In this document: positions 1-11,294 of the stretch, in pieces | Layout: each line of letters starts with the position of its first letter | Numbering within the stretch: position 1 is the first letter of the stretch | Source: Neelides folsomi | Taxonomy: Eukaryota > Arthropoda > Collembola > Neelipleona > Neelidae | Direction: 5' to 3' | NCBI GenBank assembly: GCA_034687125.1 | Contig: JAQGBZ010000133.1 | Span: forward strand, 1-64,000 | Length of the DNA: 64,000 nucleotides | The notes under the pieces: model-generated | Database searches by the model: none | What the model saw: only the letters and a program-made list of their open reading frames with translations | Told to the model about the DNA's origin: nothing | Position numbers and translations under genes: made by a program

Positions 1-41
1 AATATAATGAATTTAGATGGATTTAAATTATAAGTATATAG

Positions 42-308
42 CTATATACCGAGTGGGTATGATAGCTTTATATAACAGTATAAAATAATGTTAAGAAACT
101 TTAACTGTGGATTTTTAATATCTCCGTATGTGTCTTTCGTCGCTCTCCATGCTTTGCTTGCAAAGTCAATAATCCATTGATAAAATGAATTTTTCATTAT
201 TTCATCGTCTAAATATATTGCAATATCTTTATTAGATAAAACCTTAATCAAGTATTTTTCAGCACCTTCGCCTATTTTAAATTTAATCGTATTTTTAAGA
301 TTTTGCAT
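42..308 (-). CDS. Small hypothetical ORF, 88 residues, possibly one exon
   Basis: An open frame of 88 residues begins with an ATG preceded by GAGGAA. The first 70 residues are mixed and charged (for example IGEGAEKYLIKVL and DFASKAWRATKDTYGDIKNP), which looks more protein-like than most chance frames here. The last 15 residues are hydrophobic and may be read-through into an intron or 3' UTR. I do not recognise a family and saw no signal peptide or metal-binding motif. It lies just beyond a mariner-like MITE. It could be the first exon of a gene continuing off the left edge, or a chance ORF. Confidence 0.28.
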   Translation of the reverse strand: MQNLKNTIKFKIGEGAEKYLIKVLSNKDIAIYLDDEIMKNSFYQWIIDFASKAWRATKDTYGDIKNPQLKFLNIILYCYIKLSYPLGI

Positions 309-377
309 TTCCTCTAGTTGAATGATCTATTAAAAATTAATTAGAAAATATATTGACTACATAATACAATAAATGTA

Positions 378-451
378 CAGGGTGGGCCATAAATTGCCTT
401 CCTTTTTATACGATTGTTTATTTAAAAAGGAGATACTTTTGGTTCACCCTG
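378..451. mobile_element. 74-bp mariner/Tc1-like MITE
   Basis: The element starts CAGGGTGGGCCA and ends with the reverse complement of CAGGGTGAACCA, so 10 of the 12 terminal bases are inverted repeats. A TA dinucleotide flanks each end (376-377 and 452-453), the target duplication expected of the Tc1/mariner superfamily. At 74 bp it cannot code and would need a transposase supplied elsewhere. A decayed transposase fragment lies about 260 bp away, but outside the element. Confidence 0.75.
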
Positions 452-713
452 TACAATTCATCTTAGTACATAAGTTTAATGTATTTTTTTTAAATAAAAC
501 ATTGTATTATAACGAGAGATTTTTTCATTAGGCGTCATAGGAGTTATTATTACATACAATGGCGCATCATTTAGCATACAGGTAATGTTTACACAATTAC
601 GCCGTGTATACATTATGTATTTATTACATATTATAGAATATGAGTGAAATGAGGCCCATTTTGTTCCAAACTGACTTCAACTTTTCTTCTAAAATTAACA
701 AATACGTTATTCA

Positions 714-882
714 TTCATTCGTGGTCACAACTGTTGGCGTATTAACCAATTTTTTATTTCCACTTCCAGTAGATTGGAATTTGTCATATAAAGCGCCGGA
801 TTGATGATGGATGTGGAGGATCTCTTCCTTCAAATTCTTCCACAAACAAGCGAATGATTTCAGTAACACTATTTTTCTGATG
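714..882 (-). pseudogene. Decayed mariner-like transposase fragment (DUF4817-type helix-turn-helix)
   Basis: Read on the minus strand the segment encodes NSVTEIIRLFVEEFEG, then RDPPHPSSIRRF, then after a one-base frameshift YDKFQSTGSGNKKLVNTPTV, and stops. This order (a helix ending RLF..EF, then RPP.P..IRR, then YDKF..TGS) is what I know from the N-terminal helix-turn-helix of arthropod mariner-like transposases annotated as DUF4817. The DDE catalytic half is not present, so the copy is dead. It sits immediately downstream of the hypothetical gene at 896-1648. It is either a solo fragment or the rest of the element was deleted. Family assignment is from memory of the motif, not a search. Confidence 0.7.
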
Positions 883-895
883 TAAATTATTTTAA

Positions 896-1648
896 TTATA
901 TATTTACGTCAGCGTATTTTTCACTTGTTGTTATTAAAATATTGTTTAATTTGATGTTTCCTTTTCCTTCCTCATTTACAACTTCTTTATACAAAGAAAC
1001 TGCACAAATAGATTCAAAAATCAATATATTTTCTTTAGCACATGATTTGAATTGTACAACACTATTGATTAATAGAGTTAAACATTTTTTATTTGGATCA
1101 AAATTTAGACGAATTATATTTGGCTCATATTTTTTAAGAGATATTTTATAATTTTGATAAGAGCCTGGGTTGACAAAATATTCCTCATCTGTAAAATTTT
1201 TATCATTCAATTGTAAACTACTAAACAGCACTGTGCCATTTAAATCATCTCCGTGTACATTTATTCTAAACTTTAACTTTTGTATTTGATTTGAACCAAA
1301 ACCAATAACAATCTTGACATTTCCTGAATTACGCAAACGAATCGTGAATTGGAAATGAATTTTTTTTTCCGTTATTAAAAAACACTGAAATCCTATGATT
1401 AATGTGAATTTCGTCACATCTTTATCAAGCTTTGAAAGGCTTAAAGGAACAATTTTATTCCCAACTATTTTCGAACAATATGAATAGCCATTTTGTCTTA
1501 TGAAATCGTTTTCAAATGCGATTTGTTTTACTATTTTACAAGAGCAGTCAAATTGATCAAGATTATCGTTAGGAATTTGGTCAAACTCAAAGTCAGTACA
1601 ACATTGTTCGGTATCCGTTTCGCTACCCATATCGATTTCATTCTTCAA
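896..1648 (-). CDS. Hypothetical protein, 250 residues, single exon, beta-rich
   Basis: An uninterrupted frame of 250 residues, long for this AT-rich DNA, runs from ATG to stop with no need of introns. A second in-frame ATG lies six codons in. The first 40 residues are acidic with a Cys cluster (residues 16-37: CC and CSC). The remainder alternates short hydrophobic strands with polar turns (FTIRLRNSGNVKIVIGFG, IIRLNFDPNKKCLTLLINSV, GNIKLNNILIT), which suggests an all-beta sandwich. The galectin residues I would look for (H.NPR, W..E) are absent, and I cannot assign SPRY or FAMeT domains. No signal peptide or membrane segment is evident. A transposase remnant abuts its 3' end. It may be real and lineage-restricted. 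Confidence 0.5.
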   Translation of the reverse strand: MKNEIDMGSETDTEQCCTDFEFDQIPNDNLDQFDCSCKIVKQIAFENDFIRQNGYSYCSKIVGNKIVPLSLSKLDKDVTKFTLIIGFQCFLITEKKIHFQFTIRLRNSGNVKIVIGFGSNQIQKLKFRINVHGDDLNGTVLFSSLQLNDKNFTDEEYFVNPGSYQNYKISLKKYEPNIIRLNFDPNKKCLTLLINSVVQFKSCAKENILIFESICAVSLYKEVVNEEGKGNIKLNNILITTSEKYADVNI

Positions 1649-2361
1649 TTCGCAATATATATACTCATCAACTTCTTTACTGTTAATAATTATTTTGATA
1701 ACAAAAATATATTTTTAAAGTTAAATTAAATACATTAAAATTAGAGATAACTAGAGTAACTTGAATATGATTTATTTAATAAATTGGTTACATTTTCTCA
1801 ACATGATGGTTTAGAAATTCAAATACATCTGAATTGGAATTTAAATTTTCAAGGCAGTCAAAATCCTATAAAATTTTCAAATTTTCAAATAATTTAAGTA
1901 ATATATACAATGTACAATATATAAAATTAAATAATTTACAATTGTGATGTCATGACCTGAAACTAACACTAAAATATTTCCAATTAAAAACACGAAATAG
2001 ATAAAAATAAGCATATTAAATACAAACATTGAGAAATTTTCAAGCGTAATATTAAAATCTAAAATCTTATTAATGCTTAGTTAATAATTGACCAATGAAT
2101 GAAAATACTCAGAGTTAAATTTATTCTCTATATAAATTCATATTACTTTTATAGTATTTCCTATCAAAAGCGGCGAACAAATTAATAGCAATTTATATAA
2201 TTTAAAAATTTCTAATCTCACCATTACCATACATATCTACTAATATTAATGTATGGTTAATTTAAACATCGTTTCATCTTTATTATTAGCACATTGAAAT
2301 GATTTTCCCGTTTGGAATGATGAATTCACCAAATTAATTGGTCATGGTAACCATGTTGGGT
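1649..2361. other. AT-rich stretch without recognisable gene
   Basis: No coding frame or RNA gene is visible. The DNA is very AT-rich and full of short A/T runs. It probably holds the 5' flank of the minus-strand ORF ending at 1648. Confidence 0.5.
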
Positions 2362-2465
2362 CTAAAAAGAGGCACATTTGGGCTAAAAGAGGCACATGTG
2401 ACCTAAAAGTGGCACATTGGACCTAAAAAGAGGCACATTTGACCCAAAAAGAGGCATATTGGATG
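2362..2465. repeat. Tandem repeat, five units of 20-22 bp
   Basis: Five consecutive units share the core CTAAAAAGAGGCACATTTG. They start at about 2362, 2383, 2403, 2423 and 2444, with one- to four-base differences and lengths of 20-22 bp. The following ORF (2417-2623, plus) begins inside the array and looks like a by-product of it. Confidence 0.85.
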
Positions 2466-2811
2466 TATGGGCGGATTATGCCTTGGAAATATGCAATTGC
2501 ATTTTTCAGTGTGAAATAAAACCCCGAACCGAGAATCCTCAGGGATCAATCAGAATCCCCACTTTCCAGAAAAAGCTCCTGAAGATGTGCAGGATGAATA
2601 GAGTCTCAGAATGTAAAGTATAGGTGCTCATCTTGAGTATGATTCCGAATTTAATGTTATTTTTAAAGTAAAATCGCCAATCAAGGCCAAGATTCTAAGC
2701 AGTCTTGAATATTTAATTATTATTTTGAATATACGAAGATTTGTATGTTTTACATAAGAAATTAACATTGATATCTTTTTTTTATAAAATTCATAAATGA
2801 TTAGATTTTTG

Positions 2812-4391
2812 TTAATTTGAAAAGCAATGAGCTGAATGAGAAAATAATTGAGTTTTTCTATTAAATCCTTGATTGCAAACATCGCACATGAAAAGTTTTT
2901 TTCCTGAATGAGTTCTCAAATGCGCTTCCAAATTATATTTTTCTGAAAACTGTTTCGAACAGATTTCACACTGGTAAGGTTTCAATCCTGTGTGGGTTTT
3001 CAAATGACGTCTCAGACCGGATTTGCTGAAAAAGGCCAATCCGCAAGTTTTGCAAAAACACTTTTTATGTCCATTGTGGATATTCTTATGATGTTTAAAG
3101 GAAGTATGATGAACGAACCGTTTTCCACATTCTTCACATTGAAACTATAACAAAAACATTTGATTTGTCAAGATGAAGATTATTAAAAAGGAAATCAAGC
3201 TAATTCAGATATTTTAAGGATATAATTTAAATTAATTTAATGATTCTTACTGGCATTTCTCCTGTGTGGAGTGGCAAGTGCCTTTGAAGACCAGATTTTT
3301 GAGTAAATACTTTTTTACAAAATTCGCATTCGAAACGAGTTTCTCCATTGTGAAGTGAAATATGAGATTCTAAACCTTTCTTTTGTCTGAAAAACATCGA
3401 AAATTTCAAATATGTAAAATATAACTTTATGAAATAATTAATTTGTATATAATATCAAATTAACACTAACCATGAGTCAGAAAATTTTGGTATAAAAAAG
3501 GAAAAACGAACTGTATCTTTACCTGTATGCAACTCCGCAAATTTCACATATGAACTTTTTGATCTTCATATGAGATTCATTGTGAGTATTAAATTCTTTA
3601 ATACTTTTAAATACTTTTGGACATGTTGTACATTTTAATGATATTTTAGCAATAGTTTTACGTGCAATTACAGGATTCTCATCATGGTCAATGTCATGTC
3701 CATTAATTGATTCTTCCTCTGATTTTTTATTTATATTGCAATTGTTGTTCTTTGGTTTGGAAATTCCTTCAATTTCGGATTCATAATCAGTATTGGATTC
3801 ATTTGCTTCTTGACTTAATTCGATTGTTAGAAGATTTTCAGAGCTCTCAATTGCCATTTGATTTTTATTTTCTGAACATTTTAGTTCATTGTTGGTTTCG
3901 ATTCTTCTTATTTTCTTTTGTTGTTCACTCTCCGATTCATTCGTAACTTTATTGAAATCATCATTAAGTTCCAAATTATTCAATTCGCAAAGATTTGAAA
4001 TGATGTGATTTCTTTGGTTGAGATTTGAGGGATCTTTTTTCATCGATGAGATCTTTCTTATCGTGTCCAGATGACCAATTAAATTTTCTTTTGCTTCAAA
4101 CAAATTCTCGCACATTGAATTACAATTTGGACAAATACCTTCATTGGAGTTTTCTGTTAAAGAATAAATAAAAAATTATAGAATGAGTCGAACCATATAA
4201 TAAAATAATATTCATTTATTAATCAAGACTAGGTATTAATGTTTGATAGATTTTAGGTTTTAGCAAATTTAACCTTTGTATTTGTTCTTAAATAGTGAGT
4301 TTAGAACAAAAATGACAGAATTAGTCACTTCGCTGACATTATCGCAATTCTCATTACAAACTGTGCAATTTTTATTATTACTTTTATTCAT
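2812..4391 (-). CDS. ZAD-like/C2H2 zinc-finger protein, 405 residues, four exons
   Basis: Joined exons on the minus strand are 4391-4274, 4153-3523, 3386-3251 and 3144-2812 (1218 nt, phases 1, 2, 0). Residues 9-54 carry CTVC and, 35 residues later, CPNC. This pattern, with a helix after it (NLFEAKENLIGHL), resembles the arthropod ZAD zinc domain used for dimerisation. An acidic, serine/lysine-rich linker follows to about residue 210. Seven fingers then occupy 212-234, 240-262, 268-290, 296-318, 324-346, 352-374 and 380-402, with linkers such as HTGEMP. The last finger is C2HC: its final ligand is Cys402. The protein ends three residues later. It is inferred to be a nuclear sequence-specific DNA-binding regulator; the target is unknown. 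Donors and acceptors are canonical GT-AG. Start choice rests on ATG 4391 just before the first zinc pair. Confidence 0.9.
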
Positions 4392-5103
4392 TTGTGCGTG
4401 TTGTTTATAATATTAAAATATCCATTTATTCCATTTCACAATGTTTAATACATTGGCTTTGAATGAATGTTAATTTGTTAATGTTTAAAGAACAACACAG
4501 GGAAATTGGCTAAAAAATTGGTTTGTGTGTAAATGAGAGAGTTTGATTAATTTAATGTAAAAATATTGCGTCAACAAACGTGTTGATAAATAATTTCGTT
4601 CAAAGATTGGTGGTTTATCTCCCAAATAGACAGAAAATACACTGTTTAAATAGGAGTTTTCATCCAAGGATGATTTTTCCATCCAGAGAGATTTCTCCCA
4701 CCAAATGAGTATCGAACTCTGTTGGGTCCTTTTCTTACTCATTTTCAATGTCATCTATTCGCTAGGATCGGGTTCAAATCGATTTGAAAGAAAAGTAGAG
4801 GAATAATTAAGAAAGATAAAAATACATTATTTTTATTCAGTTATCTTTTACAATTATTTAAACTTTGTTTTAGTAATTGTCTGAAATTTTAAGAATTAGT
4901 AGTTATTCTTAAAGAATCTAATTATGAATATCTTAAACTTCCAATTGTTTCAATTTACAATCCCAATCAAATATTTCCTTAATGAATAAAGATATTGAAG
5001 TTACTTGTCAAATATTCTACGTGCTATACAAATAACGTACTTACAACTATAATATTATTTATAATTTATAATAGTTAGTTGTATTTATGTATAAATATTA
5101 CAT
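4392..5103. other. Intergenic, divergent 5' flanks
   Basis: This gap lies between the head-to-head zinc-finger (minus) and two-pore-channel (plus) genes, so any promoters of both must be here or start within it. A minus-strand open frame (4485-4754) has a composition I do not trust as coding. I saw no clear TATA box. Confidence 0.45.
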
Positions 5104-8100
5104 ATGATGGCAAGCAATTCGAAAAACGATAATTTGAGGGTACCAGGATCTATTAATGATGGTAAGTTAATCAATATTAAATTAACTAAATATTTAAATA
5201 TTATTCAATGTTGAAATTACTCCAATGTTATAAAAATGCATTTACTATTGCATTGCTATTTGTTATAAACAAATGATAAGGAAAATAACAAATAGAATGA
5301 GTTTTATCTTGTTAGTACTGCCACTAATATTAAGCCATTAACTGATAGGAATTGTGATGTTTTGAATTTATTTTGCATCTTAATATAACTTTCAAGGATA
5401 GATATTAAATCCGTCAAACTTTTCAAAAGGCTTTATTGTCTCCTTGATCAGGAACTGGTTTAAGATTAAGGATTATTCCATAAATGTAGTTGTGCTTTAA
5501 TACATAAATACATATCCTTTACAAATAATAATAATCCCTAAACCCTTTACATTGATAGAGTTCAGAAACTTTGTATTTTTTGTGCTTATGTATACATTAA
5601 TACATAAAAACAATAACTAATAGTATATTAGATATTTACAACAGTATATTTTAAACCCGATTCTTGAACTCTTTTGAAGCTCTCAAATCCCCAAACCGCA
5701 TGTAGTTGGTTTATTTAATTTGTACTATTAGTTATATTTAATTTACAAAGTGTATAAAAAGGCTCGTTGTGTAAAATAGACATTTCTGGATTAATCCTCC
5801 ATTTGTACAACCTGTAATAATTAAGATTCCATACATCTGAACAAAGTATAACAAACCCAAATCTTAACTAATATTTGAATAAAAAAACCATTTACGAATA
5901 CAAAGATTTAAGTTACATTACAATCATCCAACTCACATAATCAAATACTATAGCTAACCTATTACTACACAGTACTACACATACCTATTCCAAAATCTCC
6001 TTTTAAATTCATTCCTCGTGTTTCCTTCTTGTTAACCTTGATGAGAATCAAGTCAGCTAAATTATAAATGCATTGAGGATATTATGATTACATAGATCCT
6101 AAGTATACATCCAAACTAAATTCAATTTTTTTAAACTTAGGTGACATCAAAGAAAGGACAAATTCCAATGACTCTAGCGAACCTCGCGAGGCGACAATCT
6201 TCGAAGAAATCCAGTCAGCCATTAAAAACGAAGACGAAGAAACCGTCGAGTCAACCACACAAGCCGCAAAATCAAAATCCAGATTGGCCAAAATCTTGGG
6301 ATTTAACTTTAAAGTGTTCAACCCCCAAGACGACCCGCCGTCCTCTCCGTTGAACATGGGGCGAGTGAGATTGAACAGCGTTGATACTCCTTCATCCAGA
6401 AGGAGCTTGGGACCAATCGAACAAAGTTTCTACCAAATTGACAATCAAGCCGGAGGGAGTTCTTCCCAATGGGCAATGAATTACCAAGAAGCTGCCATTT
6501 ATTTAGAAGAAGGTTTCAACAACGACAAATTCACGACCCATCCCAAAAGAAAAGAATCTCTTCCAGCGTACATTTTAGCCCATACAAGTTGGTTTTATTT
6601 GTTAGATATCAGCGCGTCAATTCTCATCATATTGTTAGCTTTCATTGAACCACCAACGACATTTACTTTTGTGGTAAAACAAAATTTAATTATTATACAA
6701 ATATAATAATTAAATATATTATATAACATTACTTAATTGCTATTGTAAATTTTTTAAAGGTTCCTGTCGCAGTTCACGCCTCATTAGAACTGGGAGGTTT
6801 AGCAGTCATTGCCTTTGGCCTTTTTCTCAAACTTAGATGGCTTGGGATAAAAACTATTTACACTCATCACAGAACACTAATAAAGGTAAAACATTAAATT
6901 GGGTTGAAAATTATTTGTAAAATGTTCATTAGAATTTAAATTATTATTTGTAAAATGTTCATTAGAATTTAAATTATTATTTTAATTTATTTAGGCCCTA
7001 ACACTTGTTGTCATGATTGCTGAAGCTGTGGTTGTGCTCATCCGACAATCTTCTCATGTTCGGGTCACAAGAGCTCTTAGACCTCTTTTCCTTGTTGACA
7101 ATCGTTATTTCAGAGGTGTTCGTAGATTCACTAGAGAGGTAATTTTACAATTTATACTTGTCTATTTCAGATAAATTTTAATAATTTTAATAAATGAAAG
7201 GTTTTGTTGAGTCTTCCTCCAATCTTCGATATGCTTCTTCTTCAATTCTTCCTTATATTTATCTTCGCTCTTCTTGGCCATTTTCTATTTGGACACGATT
7301 CAGATGATCCATTCTTCACGACCATTGAAGATTCATTTGTCAGCCTATTTGTTTTAATGACAACTGCAAAGTAAATAAAATTAACTGTCTTTTTAATAAT
7401 TTTAATGTAAGAACAGCCATATTACTAAATTTTAAGTATATATTTGTACTATATAAATATATGTTATATATTACAAGAAGCGATACATTACATATTAAAT
7501 ATGATTTTACTTTAGCTATCCTGACGTAATGATGCCAGCCTATAACAAAAATAGATTTTCAGTATTCTTCTTTGTTGCATATCTTGCAACTGTACTTTAT
7601 CTCTTTATGAATTTGGTAAGATTTATGCCAATTTGTATACTCAAAATTCTCAATATTATCGTTTTTACTTAAAAATATGTCAAAGTTTATTATTTAATTG
7701 CAATAATAGGAATATTATAATATTATTTATATTTTACAGCTTCTAGCTGTTGTATACGATACTTTCACTACATTGGAAAAAGAAAAGTTTCGAAAACTTG
7801 TTGTGCACAAGAGAAATGCCTGCAACTTTGCATTTAATCTTCTCGTATCGAAGAGTCATACAAATGGAATCATTTTTAAGCACTTTTATGGAATGATGAC
7901 AAACTATAGTCCAAAGAAATGTAAGTGTTGCACAAGTAAATGGGAAAAAATCATTGACATTGAGTAACAAAAGTATAAATATGAACTGCAGATATATGCA
8001 TAATTGTTTTCAAACTAAATACTAATGTGGATTTTAATTAATTAATTTTTAGCTCTTCGTGACATTTACTTGACATTCCGTGCTTTGGACAAAAAGGGAA

Positions 8101-9795
8101 AAGGAACATTAGAAAGAGAAGATTTCTCCCGTTTCTTTGAATTCGATCATTTAAAATGGAAACCATTGTCTTCAGATAATTTTCAAAAGGATTGGATTTT
8201 ATTCAGAGACATTGGAATTTTATTTCAAAGATTTTTAAATTCACCATACTCTGAATATTTATTCAGTAAGAAATAATACAATTTTGTAATTTTTTTCAAT
8301 AAATTACTCAACTTTATAAATTAGGTAATAGGAATTTAATTTAATTTTTTATAATTAATCTTCTTTTTAATTATAATCAATATGTTAAATGCTCTCTTTT
8401 AGACTCCATGATAGTGTTGAACACTGTGGCAATGATCGCCAGAATCATTGAAGGCCAAACGTACCAAGGATCCTGGGATTCGTGGATATTTTCAGTTTGT
8501 AAGAAAACCTTCTCATGCCTTTCCTTAAATACCTTAATGATTATAAAAATAATAATAATTAATATAATTAATCATTCTTAGGGTTTCTTGCTGAAATGTC
8601 TCTCAAAATGGCTACGTGGGGACAAAAAAGGATTTTTTCTTCTGGATGGCACAGCTTTGATCTCATAGCTTGTCTTGGCCTCTTTGTTTCCTTAATTTGC
8701 GTACAATTTGTGACATCATGGGATGAATTGTTAACATTTTTGAGGTAATACTAACTGACATTAAAATTTAAAAGTAATAATTACTAATTTTAAAATTTAA
8801 ATGAATGTTAGTAATTTAATGTTAATTTTGTTAAGTTGTTTTTTGCCAACCAAATTCTCTTTAATTTATTAGGCCACTCCGACTCCTTCGATTATTCAAG
8901 TTAAAGAAAAGATACAGAGATGTTTTTGGGACGATCTTCATCCTCATCCCTCCAATGTCGTCTGTTGCCACTGTGATGTTGATGCTCTATTACTTTTACT
9001 CCATAGTCGGAATGGAGATTTTTGCCAACATTCCTTTGAGAAACTGTTGCAATGGATCAATACTAGAGTCTTATTATGTGGAAATCGAACCAAATTCCAC
9101 TACATTTGCGCTCAGATACTATCTCAATACTTTCTCGGTTTGTGATCAAATTTCTTCTTAACACTCAAATACAATTTCATATAAGCTTTTTCCGACTAAA
9201 TATACAAATATGACATAAAAGTATTTTGGGCTAAATAAAACACTATTTGCTTTTTATAGCATTTTATGTAATGCAATTTATCATTTTATGCAATTTTTAC
9301 AATGCAGTTTTTATTGAATTTTGACAGAATATCGTTTCAAGCTATGTGACCTTATTTGAGCTTACCGTGGTCAACAACTGGTATGTGATTATGGAAGGTC
9401 ATGTAATGGTGACGAACCGTCTGAGTCGGATTTACTTCATTTCATTCTACTTGGTCACGATGGTTCTCCTCACCATCATTGTGGCCTTCATCCTCGACAG
9501 CTTTCTCTTCAGAATTCAATACAAAAGACAAATGGACAAAAGCTCGGAAAACAAAATGCTCCGGACGGAAGTTTCCCTTACGGCCGAAGAAATCGACTTT
9601 TGTCATCGACATGAAAAACTGGATCCGAACGAGAGATATGTTCTTTTACAAGATTACAGCGAAGACTTGGCCGATAAAGGATTCGTAACTTATGTCGGAT
9701 TTAGAACTCGGAACAAAGAAATCCTTTATAAGAGAATGTTTAAGAACGAAATCCCTGATTGGATTAAAGAGACCGAACCCATTCTCCATCGTTAA
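5104..9795 (+). CDS. TPCN1: Two-pore cation channel 1 (TPC1), 838 residues, twelve exons
   Basis: Exons: 5104-5161, 6141-6673, 6760-6885, 6995-7138, 7201-7370, 7516-7615, 7740-7920, 8053-8265, 8403-8498, 8582-8744, 8873-9137, 9328-9795 (2517 nt, all phases agree). Two six-helix repeats are visible. Repeat I follows the hallmark [18 protein letters not shown] (about 125-142), has S1 ending LLAFIEPP, an Arg-rich S4 ([17 protein letters not shown]) and pore TTANYPDVMMP. Repeat II has S4 [16 protein letters not shown] (about 595-610) and pore [12 protein letters not shown] (690-701). Between them lies an EF-hand-like loop (450-461). The luminal loop before pore II has Asn-Gly-Ser and Asn-Ser-Thr sequons. 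Vertebrate TPC1 is about 816 residues, so this copy is full length. TPCs are dimeric endolysosomal channels gated by PI(3,5)P2, voltage and, through accessory proteins, NAADP. The first exon is poorly conserved, so the exact start is less certain. Confidence 0.95.
6910..6975. repeat. Two-copy 33-bp tandem duplication in TPC1 intron 3
   Basis: The 33-bp unit beginning ATTATTTGTAAAATGTTCAT is present twice in immediate succession (6910-6942, 6943-6975) with no visible difference, followed by a partial third start. It lies about 20 bp before the acceptor of exon 4 and looks recent. Confidence 0.85.
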
Positions 9796-11294
9796 TCAAT
9801 TAATCATTCTTAAAAGACAAGTTTACTTTATGTTTAGATCTAAACGAGACATTCTCGTATAACTAAACGAATCTTAGCACTAATCAACTAATCATATCGC
9901 AATAAAGTACTTTACCGAATTTACATATATTTAATACAGGTATAGATTGTAGTAGTGTGATATATAAATAAATAAATATGCAATGATCGATCTGCCAATA
10001 TGTTAACGATTTACTAATTGTTAACTAGTTAAATGACATTTATCATATTCGTAATGCAAAAATATTTACATTTCAGTAATTATATATTAACTAATGAATA
10101 AAAGTAATTGAAATTGAAAATATTTGATGATTATTTTTATTCAATCATTATTCTTTAAATTCATAAATGTATTAACATAATGCACCATACTGGTTTGAAG
10201 AAACATAATACATTTTAATTTTATTTAAGGTAAATGTAAATGATTTGATTAAAAATATTATTTCTTCAACTTACCCATTCGTTGCTCTTCATCCAGATGA
10301 AACTTTTAGTTTTAAACATTCTTTAACATTTATACTCTTTTTAAATGTTTAATTCCTGTAGAATCTTCTTTTCTTCTCAGGCCAACCTATAGTAGAGTTT
10401 CTCAAAAAATTCTATATTTTTTTTAAATTTTTCAAAGACTTCTATCATCCTCCATGTATAGTAAGTTTCATTAAAATTTGATAAATTCTATAAATTATAA
10501 CTCTGTTTTTTACACAGTTTGTACTTATTTACGAACTTGCCATTAACGGTATACATAAAAGCAATTTCAACTTTTTAAATAAAAATGAGAATAAATTTTT
10601 GAGTTTGGAAAATATTGCAAATTCTCAAACTACGTTGACAAAACTTTTCTAATCTACAAAGTTCTAAACTACATTAAAAATTTGTTTGTTAATTCCTCCC
10701 AACGGCAGTGTATTTATACAATTACTAGCGCCCTGATATCAGCGAATACAAAGTAAAAAATAATTATTTCTGCAGATTAAATGCATTATAATATAAATAT
10801 AATACTACAAAGATTGTAAAGATATTAATACTAAAAATGATAGTCTAAAATCATTGGTAAAGATTAAAACTTGCTAAAAAATATTAATTATAACATTTTA
10901 ATTAATGAAAGTACTTCTCTTGAAAATGACAACTTTTCGATTATAATTCCCTATAATTTCTAAATTCTTCATTATTCCTCGCCACCATATTTTAAAACCT
11001 TTCAATATTGACACTAACATGTCTTTTAATATTTATATTTTCTTGGCATATTTAAGATCTTAACTCAAAGAATTTACAATAAATACGAGTTTAAATATCA
11101 CTAATACGTCACGGTACGTCATAAACTTTGACAATTAAAATATTTGACATCCTTTGCATATTCCCTTTCATAAACCCAATGTCTACCAATTCTAAAAACC
11201 ATTTTCTTAATGACATTAATAATGCCAAATATTTATATAAACAACGTGTAATATTGTATCTCAGTATCTCTAAATAACAATAAATTGGAAATTG
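9796..11294. other. Intergenic region between convergent TPC1 and KASH genes
   Basis: It holds the 3' UTR of TPC1 and, on the other strand, the 3' flank of the KASH gene. No coding frame is convincing. Two TACGTCA sites 3 bp apart occur at 11105-11121. Confidence 0.5.
9901..9906 (+). promoter_or_regulatory. Likely polyadenylation signal of the TPC1 gene
   Basis: AATAAA lies 106 bp after the TAA stop. Other AATAAA copies follow near 9967-9978 and 10096-10101, so alternative sites are possible. Confidence 0.5.

Noticed and set aside
896-1648. Galectin interpretation of the beta-rich protein
   Set aside because: The sugar-binding residues expected of galectins (H.NPR and W..E) are missing.
2417-2623. 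Plus-strand ORF of 68 codons
   Set aside because: Starts inside the tandem repeat and has no supporting feature.
4485-4754. Minus-strand ORF of 89 codons upstream of the zinc-finger gene
   Set aside because: No domain, no splice support, and composition typical of chance frames.
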